Source: Thereva unica
Taxonomy: Eukaryota > Arthropoda > Insecta > Diptera > Therevidae
DNA: 64,000 bases
Direction of reading: 5' to 3'
Assembly (NCBI GenBank): GCA_949987705.1
Contig: CATLJY010000250.1
Location: forward strand, 1-64,000
The notes beneath the pieces were generated by a model. It was not told where the DNA came from, did no database searches, and worked only from the letters and a program-made list of their open reading frames with translations. How positions within the stretch are numbered: position 1 is the stretch's first letter; each line of letters opens with the position of its first letter. Below are positions 20,790 to 32,260 of the stretch, one piece after another. The translations under genes and the position numbers were made by a program.

Positions 20790-21031
20790 TTTTAAAGGAT
20801 AAGCTGAACTTAATATTTTATCAATAGCGAAGTTAATTTTTTTTAATTTCTGAATTTACTGTTTATTGTATTACTAAAATTTTTTACTACTAATAACTTA
20901 TAATACAAGCTAAATTTTCAGATTTTTAGTAGTTAAATACATTTATAGGTTAAAAAGTTATAGTCATTGGAAGTCAGAGTTTTATGTCGCATAGTAGGTG
21001 GTAGGTGGTCTTAATATTTTAATCAATACTG
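20790..21031 (-). repeat. Right terminal inverted repeat of the Tc1 element
   Basis: Inverted copy of 4845-4973 plus 19269-19362. Contains two direct repeats of the terminus (20809 and 21010). Flanked by TA at 21032-21033. Confidence 0.88.
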
Positions 21032-21043
21032 TATATATATACA

Positions 21044-21133
<90 letters not shown>
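21032..21133. repeat. (TA)n microsatellite, left part
   Basis: About 100 bp of almost pure TA with a small interruption near 21042. It continues at 33010-33058 on the other side of errantivirus 2, which inserted into it. Confidence 0.95.
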
Positions 21134-21135
<2 letters not shown>

Positions 21136-21548
21136 TGAAATCCTTTCGAACGCGGAATAAAACAAAAAAGTAAATAAAACGCTCACTTTATGCAAACTAC
21201 AAAGGATTTTTATTTATAATTCAATTTAAGCGAAGCAAACATTCATCCAGCCGTTACGACCGAGTTTTAATTGAAAACTGACTTTAAAATAATAATCATA
21301 ACTTAAATTTTAGTCTCACGGGCAACGTGACTGATTTGACTCTTTTTATTGTGCTTTTTATTGTGCGGTGTCTTGTTTCTTTATTCTGCGGGAACAAGTT
21401 GCAGTGCGATATCAAGTGCGTGTGCAATATTTACTGAGATAGGCAAAATTTGTGGGAACTTGTGTCTGAGCTGTTTGCAGCAGACGGAAAAATTGATGAG
21501 GTGGCTTTTTAAGAAAATGGCGTGATGTTTTCGGGTGAAGATGTAACT
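21134..21548 (-). repeat. 3' LTR of errantivirus 2
   Basis: Plus-strand ends ACTGAAATCC and GATGTAACT. The inner flank on the minus strand is GAGGAGGGAAG, a polypurine tract directly adjoining the LTR. Confidence 0.92.
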
Positions 21549-21774
21549 CTTCCCTCCTCAAGTGTCGACTCCTGGCGACGATTTTGCAATTGGATTTCAA
21601 CCATTGCTTGACCTTTTATGCGGCGTGCTATCAAATATAAACCTGTAGCTACTACCATACAGCCAATGATAAAATTTGTTGTTAGAAGAACATGCCATCT
21701 TCGAGTGTTATTGAACTTGATTTCTTCTAAATGACTTGTATTATTAATGTGTTTGAAATAGAGATGCCGTAGGG
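21549..21774 (-). pseudogene. env: Errantivirus 2 env, C-terminal part with membrane anchor
   Basis: Minus-strand translation gives a hydrophobic stretch of about 20 residues followed by a short Arg-rich segment and a polar tail ending near the LTR, the position and layout of the TM anchor and cytoplasmic tail. It continues the frame of the env body at 26791-28044 but is separated from it by the TTAA-flanked insertion, so the gene is disrupted. Confidence 0.7.
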
Positions 21775-23392
21775 TTAAACCAGAGATAACATAATACTCC
21801 GTATAAAGATGCGACAGCTAGAACAAAAAAGCCGAACGCTTTTTGCCTCGGCAGGCCTCTGAGATTGCCTCCCCCTTAGCAACATGCAACATATTCGAGT
21901 GTCCAGCTACACAAGGAGGCGAACGTGGTCATGGTCCGCAGCACAAGAGATGCGGTGAGTTTGTGGATAAGGAAGCTAGAATTTTAGGGGGGCAACGAAA
22001 GGAACTGACAACAGAATGTTTCTCGCAACATCTTTCTTTCTTTCTCATCTTTCAAACGTTTGCCTCTAGCTCTACATTGAATAATTTCCCTGATGCTTTG
22101 TATTTTAACTATTTCTTAGAACATTCCGTGTATTTTTTTAATGACTGTCTGAGATCCACTATCAATTTCACTTGATTTCAAATTCTTGGTGAGAGGGTTT
22201 GCGATATTTTTAAAATAGGTGATTAGTTGAGGTTTTGGTTACTTTTTTTTATTTTCTGGTATTTCGGTATTGGCTAGCTAACTCGATTGATTTTAGAATC
22301 GAATTTAGGTAATTATTCTTTGTTTTATTTTATTCAAAATCTGGGACAAGTGCTTTTTATAAATGCTTGTAAAGTTAACTTCCCGCCCACAATCTGCTCA
22401 AAACAATTCGATCGCAATTGTTTTGGTAAAAATAAATTAAAAATAGGTTCAATACCTTTATAGGCTTCATGTCCAGTAAATTTTCAGGAAAAACGTATGA
22501 CAGAAGGAATTCATTCTCGGACTTGCAATTACAGGATTTATCCATTTTAGAGTCCCCTTATCAACAATTAAATATTGAGCTCGTAAATATATACTGCAAA
22601 CAATGGAAGGTGAAAAACAATTTCTTTATATTTGTTCTTCTGGTGGAAATTAAAAAAAATAAGTTTTCAAATTTTTGGACTTCCATTTTATTAGTTATAA
22701 ATTTTCAAAAAGTCGAAAATCTTAAAATTTTAACAAATTTTGAAATCTTTAAATTGATCTAGTGCAAAAACTATTTGACATAGAAAGCTGAAAGTAGCAC
22801 CAATTTCTTCTGCTTCAATAAGGCTTTAATACGTGATATACAATATAGTATTATTAGTAAGAATAAAACTATAGTATTATTAGTAAGAACGAAACTTTTG
22901 TTTTTGGAATATCTCAAAATAATATTTCTCCAAATTTTTGAAAAAATTATATTTTGTACATGCAATCTTAACGTACATATAATGCCAAAATTTAGGATAG
23001 GACGACATTGGGATCATATAGAAATAAATGTTTTCAGGTACTCAATGAACGCAATATAAAAAAAACATTTGCCAAAAACATAGCCATTTACTAATTTGGG
23101 TATGGCGAATTAAATGGAAATAAAGTCAACCCTCTAACTTGATCGAAAACTACCCCCAGGACAACTCTTATTACTGAATTTTAGGGTTTCACACTTGCAC
23201 TCCAAAAAATTTTTGTTTATGGGCTATTTATAAACTACGAGTAATTCTTGAGACCAAAATCAACCCTATCGGTGAAGCGGAAACCAAAATGAAGGTTTAC
23301 GCCCAAAATGAAGGTTCACCACGCCAATTTTTAAAGTACATACACTAGGGCTTATACAAAAACCGACTTATAGGTACATATACAACTTTATC

Positions 23393-23535
23393 CATTATTA
23401 TAGTCTCCCTCAATAGTGGTACATTCATTCCAACGCTTCTCTAACATTTCTATGTCGTTCTTATAGAACGATTTGATCAACCTCCTCATTGGAGCCATAT
23501 TTCTTGCCGGCGACCATCTTTCTTTTTTAATTTCA
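23393..23535 (-). pseudogene. Mariner transposase C-terminal remnant
   Basis: Minus-strand translation shows NDIEMLEKRWNECTTIEGDY, which matches the C-terminal end of mariner-family transposases (family knowledge), preceded by a GKKYGSNEEV-like block in another frame. Only the last 40-50 residues survive and the DDD catalytic core is absent. Confidence 0.6.
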
Positions 23536-23816
23536 GAACAGGTAATATTCGCTTTAGGCTAAATTTGCATAAGTCGGTGTACGTAGAAGCAATTCGAGGT
23601 ACAACTTGGGCGATTTTGCCTTTGTGGTACGGTGCATTAACTTGGTGAAGGGGCACTTGTTTTTCTTTGCTGTTTTCTTCGCGATTTCGTCGTTAGTTAT
23701 GTAATCCCCTTTCCTTTTCAAAATAGTCGAAGCACTTCCCAAAATAAGCGTCTGTCCCAGCCGAATTTTTCATGTTTTGTCACTTTGGACGGCTTTCCTG
23801 GCAGATGTCTATTTAG

Positions 23817-24944
23817 TTGATGGCCAATTCAACGGTTGGCTTCCCCGTCAAATCTGAACCCCACCCTATCTCTTCGGGGGTCCCCCAAGGATCGATTTTA
23901 TTACCGGCCCTATTTCTTATCTTTATAAATAACCTACTTTCGATTCCCTCCAACCCACTTCTCAGCTTTGCTGACGACGGTACCCTACGTTACTCTTACA
24001 GCTACGATAGAAGACAGACTCATGCCAGATCTGTCTTGATGATCGTGAATTAATGTTCAATTAATAACGACATTAATCTCATTCTAGAGTGGAGAAAAAA
24101 GAATCGTGTCGAATTCAACTCCACCAAAACTAAGTACTGTCTTATTTCGAAACAAAAAGCTCAACACCTCACCATCCTTAACAGTGGATGACGTTAAACT
24201 AATGGCCGACCCATCCCTACACATCTTAGGCGTGACATTAGCCAAAGACTTGCGATAGAATGACCACATATTCCAATTCGCTAAACAAGGATCCCAGTGC
24301 TTGGGATTTCTTAAGAGGTGCAAGTTCCTCCTCCAGCCATCGGCTCGTGCTGTTATTTATAAATCCTACATTCGGCCTCTTCTCGAATACAACTCCCTCG
24401 TTTGGGGCGGCGATTCGATAACCACCTTGGTATGGTTAGATAAAGAGCAAAAAAGCGCACTTAAATTAATTGATGACGACACCGCCTGCTCCACCATCGA
24501 CCCCTTGAGCCACTGTAGGAATGTAGCAGCACTGACAAAATTTTATCGCTACTATTATAGCGACTGCTCCTCCGAAATAAACGCTCTCCTGCCTCCACGG
24601 CAATCTTATAACCACAACACTGGATTAGCCCACTCGTCTCATTCCTTCTACCTTCAACTCCCCCTTTCACGCACTCAACAAGATATGAATTCGTTTGTAA
24701 ATAGAACAACTCGACTGTGGAATAATCTCTCGCAGCCAGTATTTCCGAGATCATACAACATCCAAGAGTTCAAACGCAGGGTTCATCGTCCTCTTCTCCA
24801 ACACCCCTTCGAACCCTCATAACCCTTAACCTATTCCCCCCCCCCGTACTAAGCTTGTGCTAGACATTGCACCATGACGATAAATGACATGACGCACTGG
24901 TAGTACAAAGGGTGATTCCTGAGCTTAGCACTGCCATATAAAAA
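23817..24944 (+). pseudogene. LINE fragment, second copy of the 9157-10095 family
   Basis: Two frames. 23817-24053 holds RT motifs SSGVPQGSILLPALFL and FADDGTLRYS, including the catalytic FADD; 24301-24822 holds the C-terminal region (YIRPLLEYNSLVWGGD, FVNRTTRLWNNLSQ), clearly the same family as the copy in errantivirus 1. Both end in the same AGCTTAGCACTGCCA block, here without a long poly(A). Frameshifts between the frames make it non-functional. Confidence 0.85.
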
Positions 24945-25544
24945 CAATTCTATGGATATGACAGTAGTGGGGCCATCTATATGATGAACTTATTAAGTGT
25001 TGTAATAGATACACACATATGTCTTAATTTTCTTCTTCGTTACTTATTCTAACATCTCATCTTCTATAGATTATATAAGTTTGATAATATCTGTTCGGAT
25101 AACTCAATGTAGCTGTCAGAAGAAGTGCAATGTATAAATTTAAAACCGTTTTGTTTTTACTGGAAACGCCGAATTTCGAATTACAAAATTTTCTTGTAAA
25201 AACCGGTTTTTAAAAACTGACAAACCCTAGCATACACCTATTAGATTAAAAATAAATTTTGGAAACGATACCTCTGCTCTCGGGCATCGGAAATCACCCG
25301 CACCATTAGCGGTGAGAGCTAAATTATTTAATTGAAGTTTAGGTATATAATTAAATAATTTAGTTTTCATCCCCTAGAGGTGGGGTGGCTTCTACCTGAG
25401 GGATAGGCATGTTTTAGAAACCATGTCTTATATGAAATATACTTATGTTCTTGTTCATTAAAAATTGGCAGTGAAACCTTTATTTTGGACATAAGAAAAT
25501 AATTTAACTTCAGCAGTGGCTGTAGGGGTGGGATCCGCGGGTCT
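24945..25544. other. Central spacer of the fold-back element
   Basis: AT-rich sequence with a local hairpin built from TAAATTATTTAATT and its inverse (about 25320-25365). No coding frame or element ends recognised. Confidence 0.4.
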
Positions 25545-26790
25545 GACAGGGTTGACTTTGGGCCACAAATAGAGCAAGTGTGAAACCCTAAAATTTAGTA
25601 ATAAGGGTTGTCTTGGGGATAGTTTTCGATCAAGTTATTATTCCAAAAGATAGTCCAAAAACAAAAGTTTCGCTCTTACTAATAATAATATAGTTTTATT
25701 CTTACTAATAATACTATATTGTATATCACGTATTAAAGCCTTATTGAAGCAGAAGAAATTGGTGCTACTTTCAGCTTTCTATGTCAAATAGTTTTTGAAC
25801 TAGATCAATTTAAAGATTTCAAAATTTGTTAAAATTTTAAGATTTTCGACTTTTTGAAAATTTATAACTAATAAAATAGAAGTCCAAAAATTTGAAAACT
25901 TATTTTTTTTAGTTTCCACCAGAAGAACAAATATAAAGAAATTGTTTTTCACCTTCCATTGTTTGCAGTATACATATATTTACGAGCTCAATATTTAATT
26001 GTTGATAAGGGGACTCTAAAATGGATAAATCCTGTAATTGCAAGTCCGAGAATGAATTCCTTCTATTATACGTTTTTCCTGAAAATTGACTGGACATGAA
26101 GCCTATAAAGGTATTGAACCTATTTTTAATTTATTTTTACCAAAACAATTACGATCGAATTGTTTTGAGCAGATTGTGGGCGGGGAGTTAACTTTACAAG
26201 CATTTATAAAAAGCACTTGTCCCAGATTTTGAATAAAATAAAACAAAGAATAATTACCTAAATTCGATTCTAAAATCAATCGAGTTAGCCAATACCGAAA
26301 TACCAGAAAATAAAAAAAAGTAACCAAAACCTCAACTAATCACCTACATATATTAAAAATATCGCAAACCCTCTCACCAAGAATTTGAAATCAAGTGAAA
26401 TTGATAGTGGATCTCAGACAGTCATTAAAAAAATACACGGAATGTTCTAAGAAATAGTTAAAATACAAAGCATCAGGGAAATCCTTCAATGTAGAGCTAG
26501 AGGCAAACGTTTGAAAGATGAGAAAGAAAGAAAGATGTTGCGAGAAACATTCTGTTGTCAGTTCCTTTCCTTGCCTCCCTAAAATTCTAGCTTCCTTATC
26601 CACAAACTCACCGCATCTCTTGTGCTGCGGACCATGACCACGTTCGCCTCCTTGTGTAGCTAGACACTCGAATATGTTGCATGTTGCTAAGGGGGAGGCA
26701 ATCTCAGAGGCCTGCCGAGGCAAAAAGCGTTCGGCTTTTTTGTTCTAGCTGTCGCATCTTTATACGGAGTATTATGTTATCTCTGGTTAA

Positions 26791-28044
26791 ACCGTTGACA
26801 ATTTGTTCGACGGTAATGTTTCGTTCTAAGTTTGGTAGGGCTTTACTATGGAATTCTGCCTTAAAATTTTCTTGTTGGAAAGCTCCAATTGAAATTTTGC
26901 AACTTGTAAATTTGATAACGTTGCTACCTTTTATTTTAAATGCAAGCTGTTCTCCACAGTTATTTATCAATAAGGTTTCATTTAAATTTTTTGTAATCAC
27001 CACGTTGTCCGATACTACTTCTATTGCTTCCGTAACATTCTTATGGTAGTTACATTTCATAATGTAATTATTTAGCAAATTTGAGATACATTTATCTTGA
27101 TATGGAACAAGTTCTCTTTTTAGGATATGTTTTTTATCTAAGTTCGCAAAAATAGTTTGTTTAGATGCAATTACTTTTTCTATGTCAGTACTTAATTCTA
27201 GGGAGCTATTTTTATTTGGAATCTTTTTAATAAGTATTCTGGAATAAAAACTTTGTTCAAAAATGGGTATGGATAATACAAAGACGATTACATTTTCTTT
27301 AAATAGTACGCAGTTTTTAATGTAGGGTAATGTTTCTACGGTAATATTGTTATCTCTAATTTCTTCTTGTGTAAGGATATCTCTAGGTAAGATTTCTAAC
27401 TTACTTGCTAGAATTATTTCTTTAATATTTAAAATCTGTTTCGATAGTATGTTAATATTCTCATTAAGCTCTGTTTTAATTATGAAAAAGTGCAATTCCT
27501 TACCGATTTTGTTTATATTATTTTCATATTCCTTAATCTTAATAATTAATTTATCCTGCGCTAAATTAACATGATTGGTTATGTTTTCTATCTGATCTGA
27601 AATTTGTTTGTTAATAGAAACCTGTTCATTTAAATTTTTTATGATATTTCCATTATTTAGTTCGATAGCCTCATAGTGTTTTTGGATTTCATTGCGATCG
27701 TTGTCATCCATTACGCCGGTTAAATAGCGGAGACCTCTACCTATAATGTTGATGAGTCCTCTTTTACTCAAATGGTGCGGTATAATGCTATTGAACTCTT
27801 CTTTCAAATGCTTAAGGTTATAAAGTAAATTTGCTTGGATTTCAGTTTTTTCATGGAGTTGGGTTATACTTTCTTCGATTTTGTAAATGCTGTCTTCGTA
27901 TTGGCCTAAATCTATCACGTGCATAATTCTTTTGTAGTTTAGGATTACTCTAAGCTCTGAATCGTTAAAAAGGATGTAACCATTTCCAGAGTGTATCTCA
28001 TCTATTTCTAATGATGATTGTGCCAAAGCGTGGGATGTTGCCAA
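26791..28044 (-). pseudogene. env: Errantivirus 2 env, main body
   Basis: An open frame from 28044 to the insertion. An N-terminal surface-subunit-like part of about 90 residues is followed by a basic Ser-Lys-Arg cleavage motif and a Gly/Ile-rich fusion-peptide-like stretch (about residues 92-112), then long helical segments with many Asn/Ile/Lys, Cys residues (around 250-320 and 365-385) and several sequons. This is the insect retroviral, baculovirus F-like Env layout. The frame runs into the fold-back element and loses its membrane anchor, which lies at 21549-21774. Confidence 0.8.
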
Positions 28045-28087
28045 TAGAAGTATAAGAAGGATTACTCCTGAAATGATGCGGATTATT

Positions 28088-29809
28088 TTAGTTTTGATAT
28101 TTTAACTTCTTCTTGAATTGATTAAAATAGCGAGGTAGGATTTCTTTATTTATTTTAAAATGTTCTTCTCCCGATTCCCTAATATTGACTTTTCTATGAT
28201 AGGGTTGGAGTTTAGTGACTCGATTGAGTTTAAGATAGTCGGAAGGCTTAGCTTTGTATCTGTCCAAGTTGCATCTTTTTATGTTTTTCTCTTTATTCTT
28301 AAGAAGAGTTTGATGTATTGAGGGGTATTCTCTTGGGTCAATCGTTCCGTTTAGGAAGTTTATAGGCTTTTTGCCTGTTGAAGAGTGAGTGGTTTCGTTA
28401 TAGATTTTCATGCTTTTAATGACTGGGTCTTCATCTAACGGTAATCCCTGTTCCTTTTCGGTAATGCCCAAAATTCTTAAATGCTCGTTGAGCGTATTAT
28501 GAAATCGCTCTATATCACCGTTACTGGTGTGGTTATTGGGGGTAGTAAAGTGGATATCTATTCCTTCATTTTTCAAAAAGTTCGTGAAATTTAAGCTATT
28601 AAAACCTTTTTCTTGATCAGTAATGATCTTTCTAGGCTTCCCGAATGAAGCAATATATTGCATGGCGGCAGTTTTTAAATCTGCCCAATTTCTAGACTTC
28701 AGAGGTATGATCTGAGCGTGTTTAGTAAACTTATCGATAATTGTCAAATAAGGGTTTCCTTTACTTTTAAACCATATGTCCATATGAACTATTTCCAGGG
28801 GTTTGTTAGGAGTTTCTGTTATTTTGAATGGAAGTTTAAGAGGATGTCTATCATATTTAGCGGTATTGCAAATATTACAATTATTTATTACTTTTTGAAT
28901 TTCTTGTTTAAGTTTCGGGAAATAAAATTTACTCTTTAATTCGAGATACACATCGTTGATTCCTCTATGGTTTGTTTTGCTGTGCTGTTCCAGTATTCGC
29001 TCCTGTAATTCGTGTCTGCTTCTTATGTCTTCAAGCTTGAAGGAACATTTATTTATTTTTAGCAATTTGTTTTTTGAGAAGTGTTTTAGATAAATGTTTT
29101 GGAACGAAATGTAGGTATTCATGTCTTCAACCAAAATACCTATTATACCTTTGGAAGGGACATGAACTTTTAAAATATTAATGAAGTAGTTTTCATCTGG
29201 GTTTGGGTGTATAAATGTTTTCCTGGTTCGACCATGAATTCTTTCAACATTTATTTTAGCTGAGGGGCCCTTTTCTAGAATAATTTGTGTTTTATAAAAA
29301 TTTAGGGGTGATTTGGTTATAGGGATATATTCTGAATTATCCTCGTCAGCTGAGTGCATTGTTGCGTCGGTTGATCTAATTTCGTCAATTTCGACTTCAT
29401 TTGCATGTATTTCTACTCTTGACAGAGCATCGGCGACTTTATTCTCTTTCCCGTTCAAATACTGAATGTCGAAATTAAATTCCTCCAGTTTGATTTTCCA
29501 TCGTTGAAGTTTGGAGTTTGGTTCTTTAAGATTGTGAAGCCATTGTAATGGTTTGTGGTCGGTTCTGATAATGAACTTTCTACCGTAAAGGTAAGGGCGG
29601 AAATATTTAACTGGCCAGACTATCGCAAGTAGCTCTTTTTCGATAGTCGAATATTTACACTCGTGCTCGTTAAGGGTGCGTGAAGCGAAACAAATAGGGT
29701 GATTGTCTTGAGATAATACCGATCCGATGGCAAAGTTGCTAGCATCGGTGGTCAAAATGAATTTCTTCGAAAAATCAGGATATGCTAGAATTGGATCAGT
29801 TGTGATCAA
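28088..29809 (-). CDS. pol: Errantivirus 2 Pol, RNase H and integrase part
   Basis: A 573-codon open frame. RNase H has TTDASNFAIGSVLSQ and RTDHKPLQWLHNL. The integrase zinc region reads TNHRGINDVYLELKS then CNICNTAKYD. The core has the first Asp in VHMDIWFKSKGNPYLTIID, the second in IITDQEKGFNSL and Glu in SNGDIERFHNTLNE. The C terminus is basic. It lacks its own start and depends on the upstream pol frame, from which it is cut off by a frame change near 29810-29940. Confidence 0.85.
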   Translation of the reverse strand: MITTDPILAYPDFSKKFILTTDASNFAIGSVLSQDNHPICFASRTLNEHECKYSTIEKELLAIVWPVKYFRPYLYGRKFIIRTDHKPLQWLHNLKEPNSKLQRWKIKLEEFNFDIQYLNGKENKVADALSRVEIHANEVEIDEIRSTDATMHSADEDNSEYIPITKSPLNFYKTQIILEKGPSAKINVERIHGRTRKTFIHPNPDENYFINILKVHVPSKGIIGILVEDMNTYISFQNIYLKHFSKNKLLKINKCSFKLEDIRSRHELQERILEQHSKTNHRGINDVYLELKSKFYFPKLKQEIQKVINNCNICNTAKYDRHPLKLPFKITETPNKPLEIVHMDIWFKSKGNPYLTIIDKFTKHAQIIPLKSRNWADLKTAAMQYIASFGKPRKIITDQEKGFNSLNFTNFLKNEGIDIHFTTPNNHTSNGDIERFHNTLNEHLRILGITEKEQGLPLDEDPVIKSMKIYNETTHSSTGKKPINFLNGTIDPREYPSIHQTLLKNKEKNIKRCNLDRYKAKPSDYLKLNRVTKLQPYHRKVNIRESGEEHFKINKEILPRYFNQFKKKLKYQN

Positions 29810-31255
29810 TAATTTTAATTTATTAAAAGCTTCTTTGTATTCGGGATTATTTATGTCTATCCGTTTGTCCTTTTTTTAGCAAAGTCCCTGATAAATTTGC
29901 GATAATATCCCACGAGACCTAAAAACGATTTTATTTGTCTCACAGTTTTTGGGGATTGGGAATTTATTTATCGCTTCAATCTTATTGGGGTTAGGTTTAA
30001 TTCCATTAGTTGTTATAATGTGACCTAAGAATTCTGTTTCTTGTTTTAAAAATTCGCTTTTGTTCAACTGTATTTTCTAATTCGCGTCTTGGAGTTTTTG
30101 TAATATTTTTTGTAGGGAGAGGAAATGCTCTTCTTTGCTAGTACTGAAGATAATGATATCATCCAGATATACGTAGCAAAATTTCCCGATAAATTCCTTC
30201 AACACGGAATTCATTAACCTTTGAAAGGTTGCAGGAGCATTCTTTAGCCCGAATGGCATCCTGACAAATTCATAATGATCATTATTTGTACTGAACGCGG
30301 TCTTTTTGGTATCTTGTTCGTTTACCTCGATTTGGTGGAAGCCTTTGGCAAGGTCGAGAGTCGTGAAGTACATGGCACGACCTAACTTATCCAATATGCC
30401 CTCGATATTTGGGATAGGATATTTGTCATCGACTGTGACGTTATTCAGCTTCCGGTAATCGATAACAATGCGCCATTTTTCCTTCCCTGACGCATCTTCT
30501 TTTTTTGATACAACCCATATTGGTGCTGAATATGGGGAATTGCTTTGTCTAATTATACCCTGGTTTAACATTTCATCGATTTGTTTCTCAACTTCGAGAC
30601 GATGTACTTCGGGATAGCGATAAAGTTTCGTATGAATGGGGATTTCATGGATGGTGTTGATGCTATGTTTAATTTCATGGGTAAATGTGAGGTCATCACC
30701 TTCCTGATAGAAGGCTTTATCGAACTTCTTTGTTATTTTCAGAAGCTCGGATTTTGTTACTGGATCTAAATGATTGCATCTAATCCCATTTTCGTTGAGA
30801 AATATTTCGTTCTGGAATATGTCCAGTTCTTGGAGGGGGACAGGAATTTGGTAATCTTTTTCTTCATTTACATTGAAGAAAAGAGGAAGTTCATTGCCTG
30901 TGTTTAATTTTAAAACATTTTCTTTGTAACTGATTTCAGCATCAAGGGGAACCATTATATTATTCCCTATTAGTCCATCACGCTTGTCATGGAATTTAAG
31001 TTCCAAAAATTCTAATTTTTCTTTTGAATCGAACTCTAGAAATGGTTCGATCGTTACTTTAGTATCACAAAGAATGTCGCCTTTTATTGTTTCAATGTTG
31101 ATCGGAGTTATTTTAGTAGCGTACATCGGATTGCAAATACCGGGATTTATAAGACTAATTGTAGCCCCAGAGTCAACTATAAATCTTAAGGGTCTTCCCC
31201 GTGATTGTACTACTATATAAGGAAGTTTGTGGCTTCCGAGGCTTCTAAGGGAAAA
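29810..31255 (-). pseudogene. pol: Errantivirus 2 Pol, protease and RT part, with a stop and frameshift
   Basis: The protease active site IVDSGAT is encoded at about 31170, upstream of the first Met at 31126. RT follows with KEKWRIVIDYRKLN, FTTLDLAKGFHQI, MPFGLKNAPATFQRLM and catalytic YLDDIIIFS. An in-frame TAG at 30077-30079 interrupts the palm/thumb region, the frame resuming at once ([15 protein letters not shown]). A further frame change at about 29940 precedes RNase H. This copy cannot give full-length Pol. Confidence 0.82.
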
Positions 31256-31259
31256 TTTT

Positions 31260-32260
31260 CGATTTCATTTTGAGTTTCTAAAGAATGAACTCTTGAAGTT
31301 GTCGTTCTATCGACATCCATCGGTTCTAAAATGCTATTCTTGGAGTTGGGGTTAAATGATTGATTTTGTCTTGTATTTTGCAATCTATTTGATTGAAAAG
31401 TTCTAGTGTTAAAATCATTTTGATTGTAATTATTTGACCTCGGGTCTGGGTTGTTATTTCTCTGAATATGATTGTTACGTCTAAAAACTGAACTGTGACT
31501 TTGTTGGTTATAGTTAGGTTGATGGTAATTTTGTCGGCGATTTGGAATATTATTATTGCTGTTAGTTGGATGCGATCCACTTAATTTCTGAAAATTATTT
31601 CGTTCTTGAATCCGTGGGTTTCTAAGGTTACTTTTAAAAGGATTATTATGCGTAATTGCCTTCGAACAAGATACCTAAGGCTTCTTCAAGAGTTGTGGGA
31701 TTTCTACTAAATAATATCGAACGCATTGGTTCGGGAAGTTTATCTTTGAAAATGTTTAAGCCTGTTTTGATATTTGCTTGGACTGTGAACTCTGGATTAG
31801 GCTCATCTTTTATTTTGTTATTAAGCCTTCTCAAGATGCTTTTAATTTGATTAAATAAGTCAACACTATTAGAAGTAAAGGTCACGCTTCGTAACTCGTC
31901 AAAAATTTGTAATACCGATTTTCTATCACCAAAATTATTACTCAAGATTAATTTTATTTCAGACCAGATTTTTACATGATTATTTATTTCAAGGATTTCT
32001 CTAGCCTTACCACATAATTTACTTTTTATTCTATTCAACATAAGACTTTGACTAACCGAATCGTATTTTGATATTAATGGAGCTATATTATCTACTAATT
32101 CTATGAATGTAAATAGTTCGTCACCTCTGCCGTTGAATTCCGGTATACTCTCAATGTACTTCAGGGGGTTGATTGTTAATGTCAGCTTGGACTCTGGTTG
32201 GTCGGTTGATTGTGTTATCTTGCTTACTTCTATCTTCAATGGCACGTAGTTATTAGGCAC
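31260..32260 (-). pseudogene. gag: Errantivirus 2 Gag, frameshifted
   Basis: The 204-codon frame 32260-31646 carries a capsid-type Gag domain (PEFNGRGDELFTFIELVDNI through EALGILFEGN). It ends by frameshift near 31650. Below it another frame gives an Asn/Gln/Arg-rich tail resembling that of errantivirus 1 Gag, again without zinc knuckles, down to the protease region. Homology to errantivirus 1 Gag supports one original gene of about 330 codons. Confidence 0.75.

Larger units (their letters stand above)
4845..21031 (+). mobile_element. Tc1/mariner-superfamily element with IR/DR ends, heavily interrupted
   Basis: The left terminus starts CAGTACTGATTAAAATATTA at 4845 and the right end is its near-exact inverted copy ending at 21031; both are flanked by TA, the Tc1/mariner target site. 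The terminal repeats are about 235 bp each, the left one being split by the RTE insertion at 4974-19268. Each arm holds two copies of a GATTAAAATATTAAG-type motif about 190-200 bp apart (outer 4851 and inner 19342 on the left; 20809 and 21010 on the right), an IR/DR layout. The internal transposase at 19530-20676 is broken. Without insertions the element would be about 1.9 kb including a 366-bp insert. Confidence 0.88.
21779..26786. mobile_element. 5-kb fold-back element flanked by TTAA, in errantivirus 2 env
   Basis: Long near-identical inverted arms (about 21779-23215 and 25545-26786), ends ACCAGAGATAACATAATACT and its inverted copy (one-base offset), and TTAA on both sides (21775-21778, 26787-26790). 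TTAA targets are used by piggyBac and Kolobok superfamilies; no transposase of either was found, so the class is open. The right arm lacks about 230 bp present on the left (about 22910-23138). The middle holds a mariner remnant and a LINE fragment. A 110-codon frame present in both arms is unsupported as a gene. Confidence 0.75.

Noticed and set aside
21843..22175. A 110-codon open frame, repeated in the other arm at 26391-26723
   Set aside because: The two frames are the same sequence because the arms are inverted copies, so they are not independent evidence. There is no recognisable domain, and composition looks like translated non-coding DNA.
24945..25544. Possible small RNA gene from a strong AT hairpin
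   Set aside because: The hairpin is made only of A and T in low-complexity sequence; no tRNA or other RNA signature.
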